A stretch of 64,000 nucleotides of DNA from Flavobacterium panici (GTDB lineage Bacteria; Bacteroidota; Bacteroidia; Flavobacteriales; Flavobacteriaceae), in assembly GCF_903819335.1 (NCBI RefSeq), contig NZ_CAIJDE010000034.1:470649-534648 (forward strand), written 5' to 3'. This document shows positions 8,415 through 17,764 of this stretch, piece after piece. The notes beneath the pieces are model-generated. The model was not told where the DNA came from. It did no database searches and worked only from the letters and a program-made list of their open reading frames with translations. Numbering within the stretch: the stretch's first letter is position 1; every line of letters starts with the position of its first letter. Both the position numbers and the translations under genes were made by a program.

Positions 8415-9329
8415 TTACTCCTGTAAAATCATTTCGTCATACGTTAATATTGTGTCATAACCTTTTGACGCAAAATATTTTCTTGGATTTTCTTTAGAAA
8501 TTACCATTACAAAATCGCCGCCCCAGGCACCAAGACTCTTAACTGTACCATTAAAATCAGGAAAAGCGATTTCTTTGATCGTTTTTATTTCCATGATGTT
8601 GCTTAAATGAATTTCATGTTTTTCGACTGCATTTGCAAACTCTTTTAGAGATTTAGCATTTAAAATAGCATGTGTTATTTTATTGTTTTCAATAACGCTT
8701 TTAGCTAAATTTTGCTGTTTATGTTTATTGTAAGCATGTATTGCAGTTTTGCTATTTTGTTTTTTATTCAGGTAAACAAAGAAAATGTTCGTTGTAAAGT
8801 CTGGATTGAAAATAACAGGCTCAACAAAATTATTTTCTATTCTGTATAAAATAGGAGTGTTATTTTGGGCGCAGGCAATATCATAGCCGCTTCCGCCAAA
8901 ACTGTTTCTAAGAAGTGTAAAGGCATTAATATTCGTCCACTGAGCAATATTGTTAATTAAAGTAGATGACGTTCCTAAACCCCAATTTCTTGGAAAAGTA
9001 AGATTCGTTGTTACCTTATATCCTTTTGACTGTTGAATAAATTCCGGATTTAAAACGTATGCCTCGTGAAGTATATTAATTAAGGTTGTTTTTACAGTTT
9101 CAATTTCAGAAACAATATTGTTTATGACTTCTTCAAATGAAATCGTAGTTTCAAACCAAAGTTTGTTATCGTAATCGTAACTTTTCCATTCTATTATTTG
9201 GTTTTCGCCATCTTCAACAACTAAATTTTGACCAAATTTTGTTGGTAATGCAAAGGCGTCTGCGCCGTCTAAAACTAAATATTCTCCAGAGATGAATAGT
9301 TTTCCGTTACTATAAAAGGTTGTTTTCAT
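8415..9329 (-). CDS. GHMP-family kinase of the mevalonate pathway
   Basis: A 304-residue GHMP kinase. It opens with SNGKLFISGEYLVLDGADA (first GHMP motif) and has the phosphate-binding loop RNWGLGTSSTLINNIAQW, then GGSGYDIACAQNNTPILYRI and a C-terminal GAWGGDFVMVIS. It lies 97 bp downstream of HMG-CoA reductase, so it should phosphorylate mevalonate or phosphomevalonate on the route to isoprenoids such as menaquinone and carotenoids. The SGYDIA motif is nearer to phosphomevalonate kinases than to classic mevalonate kinases. I leave the exact substrate open. Confidence 0.82.
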   Translation of the reverse strand: MKTTFYSNGKLFISGEYLVLDGADAFALPTKFGQNLVVEDGENQIIEWKSYDYDNKLWFETTISFEEVINNIVSEIETVKTTLINILHEAYVLNPEFIQQSKGYKVTTNLTFPRNWGLGTSSTLINNIAQWTNINAFTLLRNSFGGSGYDIACAQNNTPILYRIENNFVEPVIFNPDFTTNIFFVYLNKKQNSKTAIHAYNKHKQQNLAKSVIENNKITHAILNAKSLKEFANAVEKHEIHLSNIMEIKTIKEIAFPDFNGTVKSLGAWGGDFVMVISKENPRKYFASKGYDTILTYDEMILQE

Positions 9330-9360
9330 GCTTCGATTTTAAAACAAACTCCAATATTTT

Positions 9361-9398
9361 AAATTCCAAATTCCAAAGATAATTGGAATTTGGAATTT
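9361..9398. repeat. 16-bp perfect inverted repeat, copy 1 of a dispersed element
   Basis: AAATTCCAAATTCCAA (9361-9376), a 6-bp loop, and its exact reverse complement (9383-9398) lie between HMG-CoA reductase and the kinase. The same arms with a different loop occur at 31367-31405, so it is a repeated element rather than a local hairpin. It has no T run to make it a terminator. Confidence 0.8.
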
Positions 9399-9426
9399 TA
9401 CTTAAAGGCTGTAATTTTTGGAATTT

Positions 9427-10749
9427 TTATTTATTTTGTATTCTTAAACTTTCAATAAATTCTACTACAGCGCTGTGTGAAACTATGTTTTTCTTAAAAT
9501 GCGCTTTAATTAAATGACGCTCTTCGTCTGTAGCTTCAAATTGATTGATGATATTATTAAGGTGCATTTTCATGTGCCCTTCCTGAATTCCGGTTGTAGT
9601 TAAAGAACGCAGTGCGGCAAAATTTTGTGCCAAACCTGCAACCGCAGTAATTTCCATTAATTCTTTTGCAGAAGGTTTTTCAAGTATATCTAAACATAAT
9701 TTTACCAGAGGATGTAGTGAAGTTAATCCGCCTACTGTTCCTAAAGCCAAAGGAATTTCAAGCCAGAAAGTAAAGATTCCGTTTTCGATTTTAGCATGAG
9801 ATAAACTTGCATATTGTCCGTTTTTTGAAGCATAAGCATGAACTCCAGCTTCAACGGCTCTAAAATCATTTCCTGTTGCTAAAACTACAGCATCAATACC
9901 ATTCATGATGCCTTTATTGTGTGTTACAGCTCTAAAAGGTTCCACTTCAGCAATTTGAACTGCCTGAACAAAACGTTCTGCAAATTCCTGCGGATTTGTA
10001 ATATGTTTTTCGGCTAATTCTTCAATAGGACATGAAACTTCGGCTCTTACAAGACAATTCGGAACATAATTAGATAAAATACTCATAATTACAGTCAGCG
10101 TATCTTCTTCAGAAAATAAATTAGAATTTTGAAATTCCTCTTTTAAAGTCGTTGCAAATTGCTCTAAACACGAATTGATAAAATTCGCGCCCATGCTGTC
10201 TTTAGTTTCAAAAGTGGCATGAAGCTGATAGTAATTCTCCAGTAAATTTCGTTTATCCTTTAAGTGAATATCTAAAATTCCGCCTCCGCGTTCCTGCATA
10301 TTTTTGGTAATGCTTTGCGTTTCAGAAAAGAATTTAGGTTTTATCTGCTCAAAAAAGGATTGCAGTTTTTCGGCATCACCATTAAAAGTAAAATGAACCT
10401 GGCCAATTTTTTCAGTATCAATTATCGTTGCTTTAAAACCTCCGCGTGTAGCCCAGAATTTTGCAGCTTTTGAGGCTGCGGCAACCACAGAACTTTCTTC
10501 AATTGCCATTGGGATTGTTTTATACTTTCCGTTGATTAAAAAATTGGGAGCAACCCCAAGCGGAATGTATAAATTGGTAATTGTATTTTCAATAAATTCA
10601 TCATGAAGCTGTTGGAGCTTTTCATCTGAATTCCAGTAATTTCTTATAATACTCAAGGCTTCATCAGGAGCCGAAAAATATTCATTGGCAATCCAGTTAA
10701 TTTTTTCTTTTTTGGATAATTTCGAAAATCCGGCAACAGCGTTGTTCAT
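9427..10749 (-). CDS. Hydroxymethylglutaryl-CoA reductase, class II
   Basis: Makes mevalonate from HMG-CoA with NAD(P)H. It is 440 residues long, the size of class II (Pseudomonas mevalonii-like) enzymes. Catalytic landmarks are visible: Glu in AIEESSVVAAAS, ETKDSMGANFINSCLE, Lys in HNKGIMNGIDAV, Asp in ATGNDFRAVEAG and the His of GHMKMHLNN, with GTVGGLTSLHP between. I chose the ATG at 10749; a TTG two codons earlier is the alternative. A perfect -7 box (TATCTTTG) lies 30 bp upstream. The order reductase then kinase shows a biosynthetic role even though many class II enzymes are degradative. Confidence 0.92.
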   Translation of the reverse strand: MNNAVAGFSKLSKKEKINWIANEYFSAPDEALSIIRNYWNSDEKLQQLHDEFIENTITNLYIPLGVAPNFLINGKYKTIPMAIEESSVVAAASKAAKFWATRGGFKATIIDTEKIGQVHFTFNGDAEKLQSFFEQIKPKFFSETQSITKNMQERGGGILDIHLKDKRNLLENYYQLHATFETKDSMGANFINSCLEQFATTLKEEFQNSNLFSEEDTLTVIMSILSNYVPNCLVRAEVSCPIEELAEKHITNPQEFAERFVQAVQIAEVEPFRAVTHNKGIMNGIDAVVLATGNDFRAVEAGVHAYASKNGQYASLSHAKIENGIFTFWLEIPLALGTVGGLTSLHPLVKLCLDILEKPSAKELMEITAVAGLAQNFAALRSLTTTGIQEGHMKMHLNNIINQFEATDEERHLIKAHFKKNIVSHSAVVEFIESLRIQNK

Positions 10750-10778
10750 TCTCAATATATTAAATAATAATGTTGCCG

Positions 10779-10786
10779 CAAAGATA
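10779..10786 (-). promoter_or_regulatory. Putative -7 box of the mevalonate operon
   Basis: TATCTTTG on the minus strand is a perfect TAnnTTTG, 30 bp before the HMG-CoA reductase ATG. No TTG is found at the ideal -33 distance. Confidence 0.5.
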
Positions 10787-10929
10787 CTATTTTAAGAGTT
10801 TTGATTGTAATCTATTTCAAACATGGAAGTACGCAATCGTTATTTTTTTTAACATTTAACACTTAAAATGTGTATTATGTTTATTTTTTTCACTAAAATT
10901 GGGCTCTTTTTATATTTAAAATAATTCTA

Positions 10930-13101
10930 ATGAATACAAGTAAAATTACTGTAGTACTTTTATTTATAGTTGCATCGGTTTTTGGGCAGCAAAAAATAAC
11001 GGTCGAAAATATTTATGGTGGTGCATTTCGGGCAAAAGGAATGGACGAATTGCAATCTTTAAAGAATACAAATCAATATACGGTTCTAAATGTTGATCAG
11101 GCAAGCCGGACAATGCAGATTGATTTATATGATTTTGCAACACTAAAAAAAGTATCGAACCTTATTGATACTAAAAACCACAAAGAACTTCAGGACGGAA
11201 TTGACAGCTATACCTTCGATGCCTCAGAAAAAAAGATTTTAATTGCTTGTAATTCAAATCAAATCTTCCGTCACTCTTTTACAGCAGATTATTTTTTATA
11301 CGATATCGCTTCAAAATCTCTAAGGAAACTTGTTGATTTTCAAATTCAGGAGCCAACTTTTTCTCCGGATGGAACTAAGATTGCTTATGCTAAAGAAAAC
11401 AATCTGTATGTTTATGATGTAGCTACAAAAAAATCGACGGCAGTAACTACAGACGGAAAGAAAAACGCAGTTATTAATGGTATTACGGATTGGGTTTATG
11501 AAGAAGAATTTGCTTTTGTTCGTGCATTTGACTGGAGTAAAGACAGTAAAAAATTAGCTTACATTCGTTTTGACGAAAGTCAGGTTCCTGAGTTTTCAAT
11601 GTCAATCTTCAAAAAAGATTTATATCCAACAATCGAAACGTTTAAATATCCTAAAGCGGGAGAAAAAAATTCTGTAGTTTCATTACACATTTATGATGCA
11701 GCAGGAAACGCTTCTAAAAAAGTAGATTTAGGAAATTATAATGATTTCTACATTGCAAGAATGCAATGGACAAACGATAACAATACATTGTCTGCACAGG
11801 TTTTAAACCGTCACCAGGATAATCTTGATTTATTATTTATTGACGGAACAACAGCTGCAGCAAAAGTGGTTTTGAATGAAAAAGACAAAGCTTACGTAGA
11901 TGTTACAGATAATTTGACTTTTTTAAAAGATAACAGTTTTATCTGGACAAGCGAAAAAGACGGTTTCAATCATATTTATGTGTTTGATAAAACCGGAAAA
12001 CTTAAAAATCAGGTTACAAAAGGAAACTGGGAAGTGGTGTCTTACTATGGTTTCGACGAAAAAACAAAAACTATTTTCTACCAGTCTACAGAAAATGGTT
12101 CTATCAACAGAGATATTTACAGAATTGGTTTAGACGGAAAAAACAAAACCCGTTTAACTACAAAAGTGGGAACAAGTGCGGCAACTTTCAGCCCGAATTT
12201 CCAATATTTTATTACTACTTTCTCAAGTAATTTAGTGCCTACAACGTATACTTTAAACGAGGCAAAAACAGGAAAAGAAATTCAGGTTATCGAAAACAAT
12301 CAGGCTCTTGCTGATAAATTAAAAGCGTATAATCTTCCTGCAAAAGAATTCTTTGTTTTAAAAACTGCAAAAGGAAACGAATTAAACGCATGGATTTTAA
12401 AACCAAAAGATTTTGATCCATCAAAAAAATATCCTGTTTTCATGTACCAATATTCTGGTCCGGGATCACAGCAGGTAAACAACGATTGGAACAACAGCGA
12501 TGATTACTGGTTTTTATCTCTTACACAGCAAGGTTATATTGTAGCTTGTGTTGACGGAAGAGGAACTGGTTTTAAAGGTGCTGATTTCAAAAAAGTAACG
12601 CAAAAAGAATTAGGGAAATACGAAGTTGAAGATCAAATCGATGCTGCAAAAGTAATTGGCGCGTATCCTTATGTTGATGCTTCAAGAATTGGAATTTTCG
12701 GATGGAGTTATGGAGGTTTTATGTCTTCTAACTGTATTTTTCAAGGAAATGATGTATTTAAAATGGCAATCGCTGTTGCGCCGGTTACAAACTGGAGATT
12801 TTATGACAGCGTTTATACAGAAAGATACATGCAGACGCCAGAGGAAAATGCAAGCGGATACGATCAAAACTCTCCTATAAACCATGTTGATAAATTAAAA
12901 GGTAAGTTTTTATTGATTCACGGTTCTGGTGATGATAACGTTCATGTGCAAAATTCAATGCAAATGATGGAAGCATTAATTCAGGCGAATAAGCAATTTG
13001 AATCTCAAATATATCCAGATAAAAACCACGGTATTTATGGCGGAAAAACGAGAATTCAGCTTTACAATAAGATGACTAATTTCATCAAAGAAAATTTATA
13101 A
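10930..13101 (+). CDS. Dipeptidyl peptidase IV, S9 family
   Basis: A 723-residue secreted (periplasmic) serine peptidase that removes X-Pro dipeptides from peptide N-termini. The signal peptide ends near VFGQ. The N-terminal beta-propeller contains WVYEEEFAFVRAF, the double-Glu motif that holds the substrate amine in DPP4. The alpha/beta-hydrolase domain carries Ser in GWSYGGFMS (about residue 593), Asp in GSGDDNVHVQ (about 668) and His in DKNHGIYGG (about 699). It lies 35 bp before two peptide transporters, so released di- and tripeptides can be taken up by its own operon partners. Confidence 0.94.
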   Translation: MNTSKITVVLLFIVASVFGQQKITVENIYGGAFRAKGMDELQSLKNTNQYTVLNVDQASRTMQIDLYDFATLKKVSNLIDTKNHKELQDGIDSYTFDASEKKILIACNSNQIFRHSFTADYFLYDIASKSLRKLVDFQIQEPTFSPDGTKIAYAKENNLYVYDVATKKSTAVTTDGKKNAVINGITDWVYEEEFAFVRAFDWSKDSKKLAYIRFDESQVPEFSMSIFKKDLYPTIETFKYPKAGEKNSVVSLHIYDAAGNASKKVDLGNYNDFYIARMQWTNDNNTLSAQVLNRHQDNLDLLFIDGTTAAAKVVLNEKDKAYVDVTDNLTFLKDNSFIWTSEKDGFNHIYVFDKTGKLKNQVTKGNWEVVSYYGFDEKTKTIFYQSTENGSINRDIYRIGLDGKNKTRLTTKVGTSAATFSPNFQYFITTFSSNLVPTTYTLNEAKTGKEIQVIENNQALADKLKAYNLPAKEFFVLKTAKGNELNAWILKPKDFDPSKKYPVFMYQYSGPGSQQVNNDWNNSDDYWFLSLTQQGYIVACVDGRGTGFKGADFKKVTQKELGKYEVEDQIDAAKVIGAYPYVDASRIGIFGWSYGGFMSSNCIFQGNDVFKMAIAVAPVTNWRFYDSVYTERYMQTPEENASGYDQNSPINHVDKLKGKFLLIHGSGDDNVHVQNSMQMMEALIQANKQFESQIYPDKNHGIYGGKTRIQLYNKMTNFIKENL

Positions 13102-13136
13102 TTTAAAAAATATTAACCTTAAATATAGTGAATAAT

Positions 13137-14813
13137 ATGGGAGAAACTCAAGTAAAAACTGCGCATCCAAAAGGACTTTGGGTATTGTTTGGGACGGAGA
13201 TGTGGGAGAGATTCAATTTTTATGGAATGCGAGCTTTATTAACTTTATTTCTTGTGAATTCATTATTAATGAAGGAAGAAGAAGCGTCTTTAATTTATGG
13301 AGGTTTCCTTGGACTTTGTTACTTAACTCCAATGTTAGGAGGTTTTATTGCCGATCGTTTTTTAGGAAACAGAAATTGTATCCTTTTAGGCGGATTATTA
13401 ATGGCAATTGGTCAAATGTTATTGTTTACCAGCGGTAGTGTTTTTGAATCTAATCTGGAAATGGCAAAAGCTATTATGTACTGCGGATTAGGTGTAATTG
13501 TTTTTGGTAACGGATTCTTCAAACCAAATATTTCCAGTATGGTGGGAAGTTTGTATCCAAAACAAGAAAAAACTAAACTGGATACAGCTTTTACTATTTT
13601 CTACATGGGAATTAATATTGGTGCTTTCTTAGGCCAGTCTATTTGTCCTTTGTTAGGAGACGTAAAAGATGCTGGAGGAATTAGAGATATTCATGCTTTT
13701 AGATGGGGATTCATGGCGGCTTCTGGCGCAATGCTTATTGGAACTATTCTTTTCTATTTCCTGAAAAATAAATATGTGGTTTCTCCGGAAGGAAGACCAT
13801 TAGGAGGTTTGCCTTCCAAAAATGTTGCAGAAGATTTTGAAGAAGGAGAATCGCAAAAAGCTAATTTTTCTACTAAAGCATTGATATTGGCAGGTGTTGC
13901 ATTTATTGGTTTAGGATTCTTTTTTCATTATGCTGTAGGTCAGAATTTAATTTACACTTTGATTTATTCAAGTGGATTGGCTTTAGCAGGACTAATTATT
14001 TCTGACACATCTTTAACTAAAATTGAAAGAGACAGGATTATTGTAATTTATATCGTTTCGTTCTTTATTATTTTCTTCTGGGCAGCGTTTGAGCAGGCAG
14101 GTTCTTCATTAACTTTTATTGCAGATAATCAAACCGACAGACATTTCTTCGGTTATCTAATGCCGCCGTCAATGGTTCAAATCTTCAACGGACTTTTTGT
14201 AGTTGTAATGGCAGTTCCTTTTAGTATTCTTTGGGATACTTTAAGAGCAAAAGACAAAGAACCAATTTCGCCAGTAAAATTAGCAGCCGGATTAGTAATT
14301 ATTTCAATTAGTTTCTTCATGATTGCAACTCAGGTTTCATTCATTGGAACTTCAGGATTATTACTTGTAAAATGGTTAATCTTATTATATTTCTTAAACA
14401 CATGTGCAGAGTTATGTTTATCTCCAATTGGTTTGTCATTAGTTGGTAAATTATCTCCAAAACGTTTTGCATCACTATTATACGGAGTGTTTTTCTTATC
14501 AAACGCATCTGGTTATGCATTAGGAGGAACTTTAGGTTCAATCCTTCCTGCAACTGGTGATAAATTTGCAAAAGCAAAAGAATTAGGAATTGATCTTCAG
14601 GCTGTTTTAGATAAAAAAATTACGCCAACTGCAGAACAATTAGCTTTATTAGATAAACATCAAATTAGTGATCACAATCCTATTTTTGCAGGATTTGAAA
14701 TTCATAATTTATATGAGTTCTTTATGGTGTTTGTTGTTCTTACGGGTATCGCTGCAATTATATTATTTGCCTTGACTCCATTGTTGAAAAAAATGATGCA
14801 CGGAGTAAGATAA
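13137..14813 (+). CDS. POT-family peptide:H+ symporter (first of two)
   Basis: A 558-residue inner-membrane proton-coupled oligopeptide transporter (PTR2/POT). Near the N-terminus is the ExxER proton-coupling motif (EMWERFNFYGMRALLTLF), and in TM5 the signature FYMGINIGAFLGQ. It has extra length, with a polar insertion near the middle (GGLPSKNVAEDFEEGESQK) and another near residue 490. I prefer the ATG at 13137; a GTG three codons earlier is possible. It lies between the DPP IV gene and a second POT gene only 1 bp apart, forming a peptide-scavenging operon. Confidence 0.92.
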   Translation: MGETQVKTAHPKGLWVLFGTEMWERFNFYGMRALLTLFLVNSLLMKEEEASLIYGGFLGLCYLTPMLGGFIADRFLGNRNCILLGGLLMAIGQMLLFTSGSVFESNLEMAKAIMYCGLGVIVFGNGFFKPNISSMVGSLYPKQEKTKLDTAFTIFYMGINIGAFLGQSICPLLGDVKDAGGIRDIHAFRWGFMAASGAMLIGTILFYFLKNKYVVSPEGRPLGGLPSKNVAEDFEEGESQKANFSTKALILAGVAFIGLGFFFHYAVGQNLIYTLIYSSGLALAGLIISDTSLTKIERDRIIVIYIVSFFIIFFWAAFEQAGSSLTFIADNQTDRHFFGYLMPPSMVQIFNGLFVVVMAVPFSILWDTLRAKDKEPISPVKLAAGLVIISISFFMIATQVSFIGTSGLLLVKWLILLYFLNTCAELCLSPIGLSLVGKLSPKRFASLLYGVFFLSNASGYALGGTLGSILPATGDKFAKAKELGIDLQAVLDKKITPTAEQLALLDKHQISDHNPIFAGFEIHNLYEFFMVFVVLTGIAAIILFALTPLLKKMMHGVR

Positions 14814-14814
14814 T

Positions 14815-16299
14815 ATGGAACATAATATAGCTTTAGAGGAAATTCAGAATTTTAAAGGCAAGTACCCAAAACAATTGTGGTATTTGTTTTTAGTTGAAAT
14901 GTGGGAACGTTTTTGTTTCTATGGAATGCGTGGTGTTTTAGCTTTTTTTATGGTAGACCAATTAGGTTTGCTTGAAGGAAAAGCAAATTTACAATACGGA
15001 GCCATTCAGGCTTTTGTTTATGCATTTACTTTTATTGGAGGTATTTTTGCAGATAAAATTCTAGGATTTAAAAAATCACTTCTTTTTGGAGGAATCGTAA
15101 TGATTTTGGGGAATTTGCTGATTGCAGCTTCTCCGCATGATTTCTTTTATTACGGCATAACACTTTCTATTATCGGAACAGGTTTTTTTAAGCCAAACGT
15201 TTCTTCAATGGTTGGTGAATTATACCATGAAAATGACGGACGTCGTGACGCAGGTTACGGGTTGTTTTATGCGGGAATTAATATTGGCGGAATGCTTGGT
15301 GGTGCTATTCCTATTTATTTAGGGAAAAACTATTCATGGAGTCTTTGTTTTCTTTCGGCAGCAATCGTTATGATTATTGGTGTAATTACTTTTCTTTTAA
15401 CAAAAAAGCATTTAGCACCAATTGGAAATTCTCCATTAGAAAATCAACCGCAAAAAAAACGTAATTTATATGAAATTGCAGTTTATGTAGGTTCTTTTGT
15501 TGTTATTCCATTAGTATATATAATGGTTATCAACTCTGACTTTACAGAGTATTTTATGTATACTATGGGAATAGTTGCATTAGGATATTTTGTATATGAG
15601 CTGATAATGTTAAAGGATGGAAAGCAGCAGCGAAAACTTTTAGCAGCATTTGTATTTATTTTTGGATATTTTATGTTTATGGCAATTTCAGAGCAATCTG
15701 GAGGCTCATTGTCTTTGTTTGCAAAGGATAATCTATCTAACAAGATGTTGTTTTTTCATATTGATCCAAATGTGGTAAATAACAGTATCAACTCATTGTA
15801 TGTTGTTATTTTTAGTCCATTAGTAGGATTGTTATGGATATTTATGGCCAAGCGAAAAATTGAACCAAATACCGTTATTAAGTTTGGTTTATCATTTGTT
15901 TTGCTTGCTGCAGGGTTCTTTATTTTTTACACTGCCAGATTTTTTGTAAATCAAGATGGATTAAGTTCTTTAGACGTTTTTGCCTTAGGATACCTTGTGT
16001 ATACGCTTGGAGAATTGTGTATTGGCCCGATCGGAATGTCGGTAATTACAAAATTATCGCCTAAACGTTTGTTTGGAATGATGATGGGATTATGGTTCCT
16101 TTCTAGTGCTTTCGGACAATTTGCTGCCGGAAAATTAGGGGCCGAAATATCTGATGCCAATACAGGAACAACCTTAATGTCTAAACTTATCGCTTATACA
16201 GATGGATATTATCAATTAGCATTATATTCTCTTATTGCGGGTATTGCATTAATTGTTTTGACTCCGTTAATTAGAAGGTTAATGCAAGAAGTAAAATAA
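14815..16299 (+). CDS. POT-family peptide:H+ symporter (second of two)
   Basis: A 494-residue POT transporter paralogous to the preceding gene. It has VEMWERFCFYGMRGVLAFFMV (ExxER motif), GTGFFKPNVSSMVGELY and FYAGINIGGMLGG, and ends in basic LIRRLMQEVK. It lacks the polar insertions of its neighbour, so the two may differ in substrate range. The ATG follows the neighbour's stop after one base, a sign of coupled translation. A -7-like box 27 bp past its stop belongs to the next gene. Confidence 0.92.
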   Translation: MEHNIALEEIQNFKGKYPKQLWYLFLVEMWERFCFYGMRGVLAFFMVDQLGLLEGKANLQYGAIQAFVYAFTFIGGIFADKILGFKKSLLFGGIVMILGNLLIAASPHDFFYYGITLSIIGTGFFKPNVSSMVGELYHENDGRRDAGYGLFYAGINIGGMLGGAIPIYLGKNYSWSLCFLSAAIVMIIGVITFLLTKKHLAPIGNSPLENQPQKKRNLYEIAVYVGSFVVIPLVYIMVINSDFTEYFMYTMGIVALGYFVYELIMLKDGKQQRKLLAAFVFIFGYFMFMAISEQSGGSLSLFAKDNLSNKMLFFHIDPNVVNNSINSLYVVIFSPLVGLLWIFMAKRKIEPNTVIKFGLSFVLLAAGFFIFYTARFFVNQDGLSSLDVFALGYLVYTLGELCIGPIGMSVITKLSPKRLFGMMMGLWFLSSAFGQFAAGKLGAEISDANTGTTLMSKLIAYTDGYYQLALYSLIAGIALIVLTPLIRRLMQEVK

Positions 16300-16325
16300 A
16301 TAGATTTTTGAATTCATTTTTTATT

Positions 16326-16333
16326 TAAATTTG
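16326..16333 (+). promoter_or_regulatory. Putative -7 box of the CGWC thioredoxin gene
   Basis: TAAATTTG matches TAnnTTTG exactly, 17 bp before the ATG. The nearest TTG (16308-16310) is only 15 bp upstream. Confidence 0.4.
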
Positions 16334-16350
16334 CAAAAAAATCACATGTT

Positions 16351-16818
16351 ATGAAAAGAATATTACTAATAGCCTTTTTTATAGTTGGAGCATTTGCAAC
16401 TCAGGCTCAGGAACTAAAATGGTATACTGATGTAAAAGAAGCAATCACAGTAAGTAATAAAGAACAAAAACCTATGTTGTTGTTCTTTACAGGAAGCGAC
16501 TGGTGCGGATGGTGTATTCGTTTGCAAAACGAAGTTTTAAAAACTCCGGAATTTAAAAAATGGGCTGCTGATAATGTTGTTTTAGTAGAATTGGATTATC
16601 CAAGAGCTGTACCTCAAACGCCAGAGCTTAAAAGCCAAAATAATGAGCTACAACAGGCTTTTGGAATCCAGGGATTTCCAACTGTATTTTTTACAAGCGC
16701 ACAAACAAAAGATGGAAAAGTTAATTTTACAGGTCTTGGCAGAACAGGATATGTTGCCGGAGGTCCATTGGCTTGGTTAACAGTTGCAGATGGAATTGTT
16801 CATCCTAAAAAATCGTAA
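16351..16818 (+). CDS. Secreted thioredoxin-fold protein with CGWC active site
   Basis: A 155-residue periplasmic thioredoxin-like protein (signal peptide ends near TQAQ). The redox motif C52-G-W-C55 sits in the usual place after the first beta strand (LLFFTGSDWCGWC). The cis-Pro loop (GIQGFPTVFF) is present. It could reduce or isomerise disulfides in exported proteins. It is the first of three tandem paralogues and the only one keeping the cysteines. It has its own -7-like box and terminator, so it is probably monocistronic. Confidence 0.86.
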   Translation: MKRILLIAFFIVGAFATQAQELKWYTDVKEAITVSNKEQKPMLLFFTGSDWCGWCIRLQNEVLKTPEFKKWAADNVVLVELDYPRAVPQTPELKSQNNELQQAFGIQGFPTVFFTSAQTKDGKVNFTGLGRTGYVAGGPLAWLTVADGIVHPKKS

Positions 16819-16850
16819 AGAATTTAATTTTTAAATCAAGATTATATATA

Positions 16851-16883
16851 AAACTCCTTACAGTAATGTAAGGAGTTTTTTTG
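16851..16883 (+). terminator. Terminator of the CGWC thioredoxin gene
   Basis: Stem AAACTCCTTACA / TGTAAGGAGTTT, 4-nt loop, then TTTT and TTG. It is 33 bp past the stop. Confidence 0.88.
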
Positions 16884-16984
16884 TTTAGTAGGAAAAGATT
16901 TTCATTTGTTAAGTTTAAATTGTTATTTCGATATTTATTTATAAATAAAAAAACATATAATGTAATTTTTGATGCAATTAAATT

Positions 16985-17014
16985 TGGATAATTAAAATAT
17001 TGTGTTAATTTCGT
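16985..17014 (+). promoter_or_regulatory. Promoter of the second thioredoxin-like gene (TTG-N19-TAATTTCG)
   Basis: TTG (16985-16987), a 19-bp spacer and TAATTTCG (17007-17014) lie 31 bp before the ATG. The third paralogue has the same layout (TTGTGTTAATTT shared), so this promoter was duplicated with the gene. Confidence 0.7.
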
Positions 17015-17045
17015 CATGCTATACTAACCAAAACCAATATATAAT

Positions 17046-17498
17046 ATGACTAAAAAATTACTTATCCTACTGTTTTTTTTAGGTTCATTTTTCATGCACG
17101 CACAAACGCTTGCATGGCGAACAAACATGACTGATGCAATTGCAATTAGTAATGAAGAAAGAAAACCCATGTTAATTTTATTCACTGCCTCAGGTGTACC
17201 AGAAAATCTTCAGAACGAAGTATTTAAAACCCCAGACTTTGCCGTTTGGTCGCGTGATAATGTAATTCTTGTAAAATTAGATTTATCAGACGCTACAGCT
17301 TCAGATGGTGATAAAGAACAAAACATTAAATTAAAAAATGCTTTTGGAGTTGATGATCTGCCGCAAGTATGTTATGCGATGGCTTCGATAAGAAAAAACA
17401 AAACAACTTTTAGCGCCCTTGGTAAAATTGCATACAAACCGGGAGGTGCAAAAGCATGGATTGCAGAATCAAATAATATTCTGCATCCGAGTGAGTAA
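17046..17498 (+). CDS. Secreted thioredoxin-like protein without the CxxC
   Basis: A 150-residue paralogue of the preceding gene: same signal peptide plan (ends MHAQ), the AWRTNMTDAIAISNEERKPML block and the cis-Pro strand (VDDLPQVCYA). The segment DWCGWCIR of the first copy is replaced by GVPEN, three residues shorter, so both catalytic cysteines are gone and no thiol-disulfide exchange by the usual route is possible. It may be a binding or chaperone-like pseudo-thioredoxin in the periplasm. It has its own TTG-N19-TAATTTCG promoter and a terminator. Confidence 0.8.
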   Translation: MTKKLLILLFFLGSFFMHAQTLAWRTNMTDAIAISNEERKPMLILFTASGVPENLQNEVFKTPDFAVWSRDNVILVKLDLSDATASDGDKEQNIKLKNAFGVDDLPQVCYAMASIRKNKTTFSALGKIAYKPGGAKAWIAESNNILHPSE

Positions 17499-17533
17499 TA
17501 ATTTAAATTAAGTTTCTTAGTTTAATTTGTAGA

Positions 17534-17571
17534 ATCCCTTTTCAATTATGTTGAAAAGGGATATTTTTTTT
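17534..17571 (+). terminator. Terminator of the second thioredoxin-like gene
   Basis: Stem ATCCCTTTTCAA / TTGAAAAGGGAT with a 5-nt loop, then ATTTTTTTT. The same arms and flanks recur after the third paralogue at 18238-18268. Confidence 0.88.
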
Positions 17572-17704
17572 AAACAAGCTAAAATGTAAATTGTACATTT
17601 AATATTTTAAGACCGTAAATTTTTCGTTTTTTTCAAATAAAGAATCTTAAATAATTAAATTCATTTTAATGCACTTTTTTTGTAACTATTTGTTTTAATG
17701 GAGA

Positions 17705-17734
17705 TTGTTGGCAACAGGTTTTGTGTTAATTTAG
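17705..17734 (+). promoter_or_regulatory. Promoter of the third thioredoxin-like gene (TTG-N19-TAATTTAG)
   Basis: TTG (17705-17707), a 19-bp spacer and TAATTTAG (17727-17734) lie 30 bp before the ATG. Spacing is identical to that of the second paralogue. The downstream leader (AACCA, AAAACCAATA) is also shared. Confidence 0.65.
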
Positions 17735-17764
17735 TTTTATTAACCAGCCAAAAACCAATAAACT

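Noticed and set aside
12656..12885. Open frames on both strands inside the dipeptidyl peptidase gene
   Set aside because: They lie within the catalytic domain of a complete enzyme and have no signal, motif or spacing of their own.
16805..17017. Minus-strand open frame between thioredoxin copies one and two
   Set aside because: It is AT-rich intergenic sequence covering a terminator and the promoter of the second copy; the residues are low-complexity Asn, Leu and Phe.
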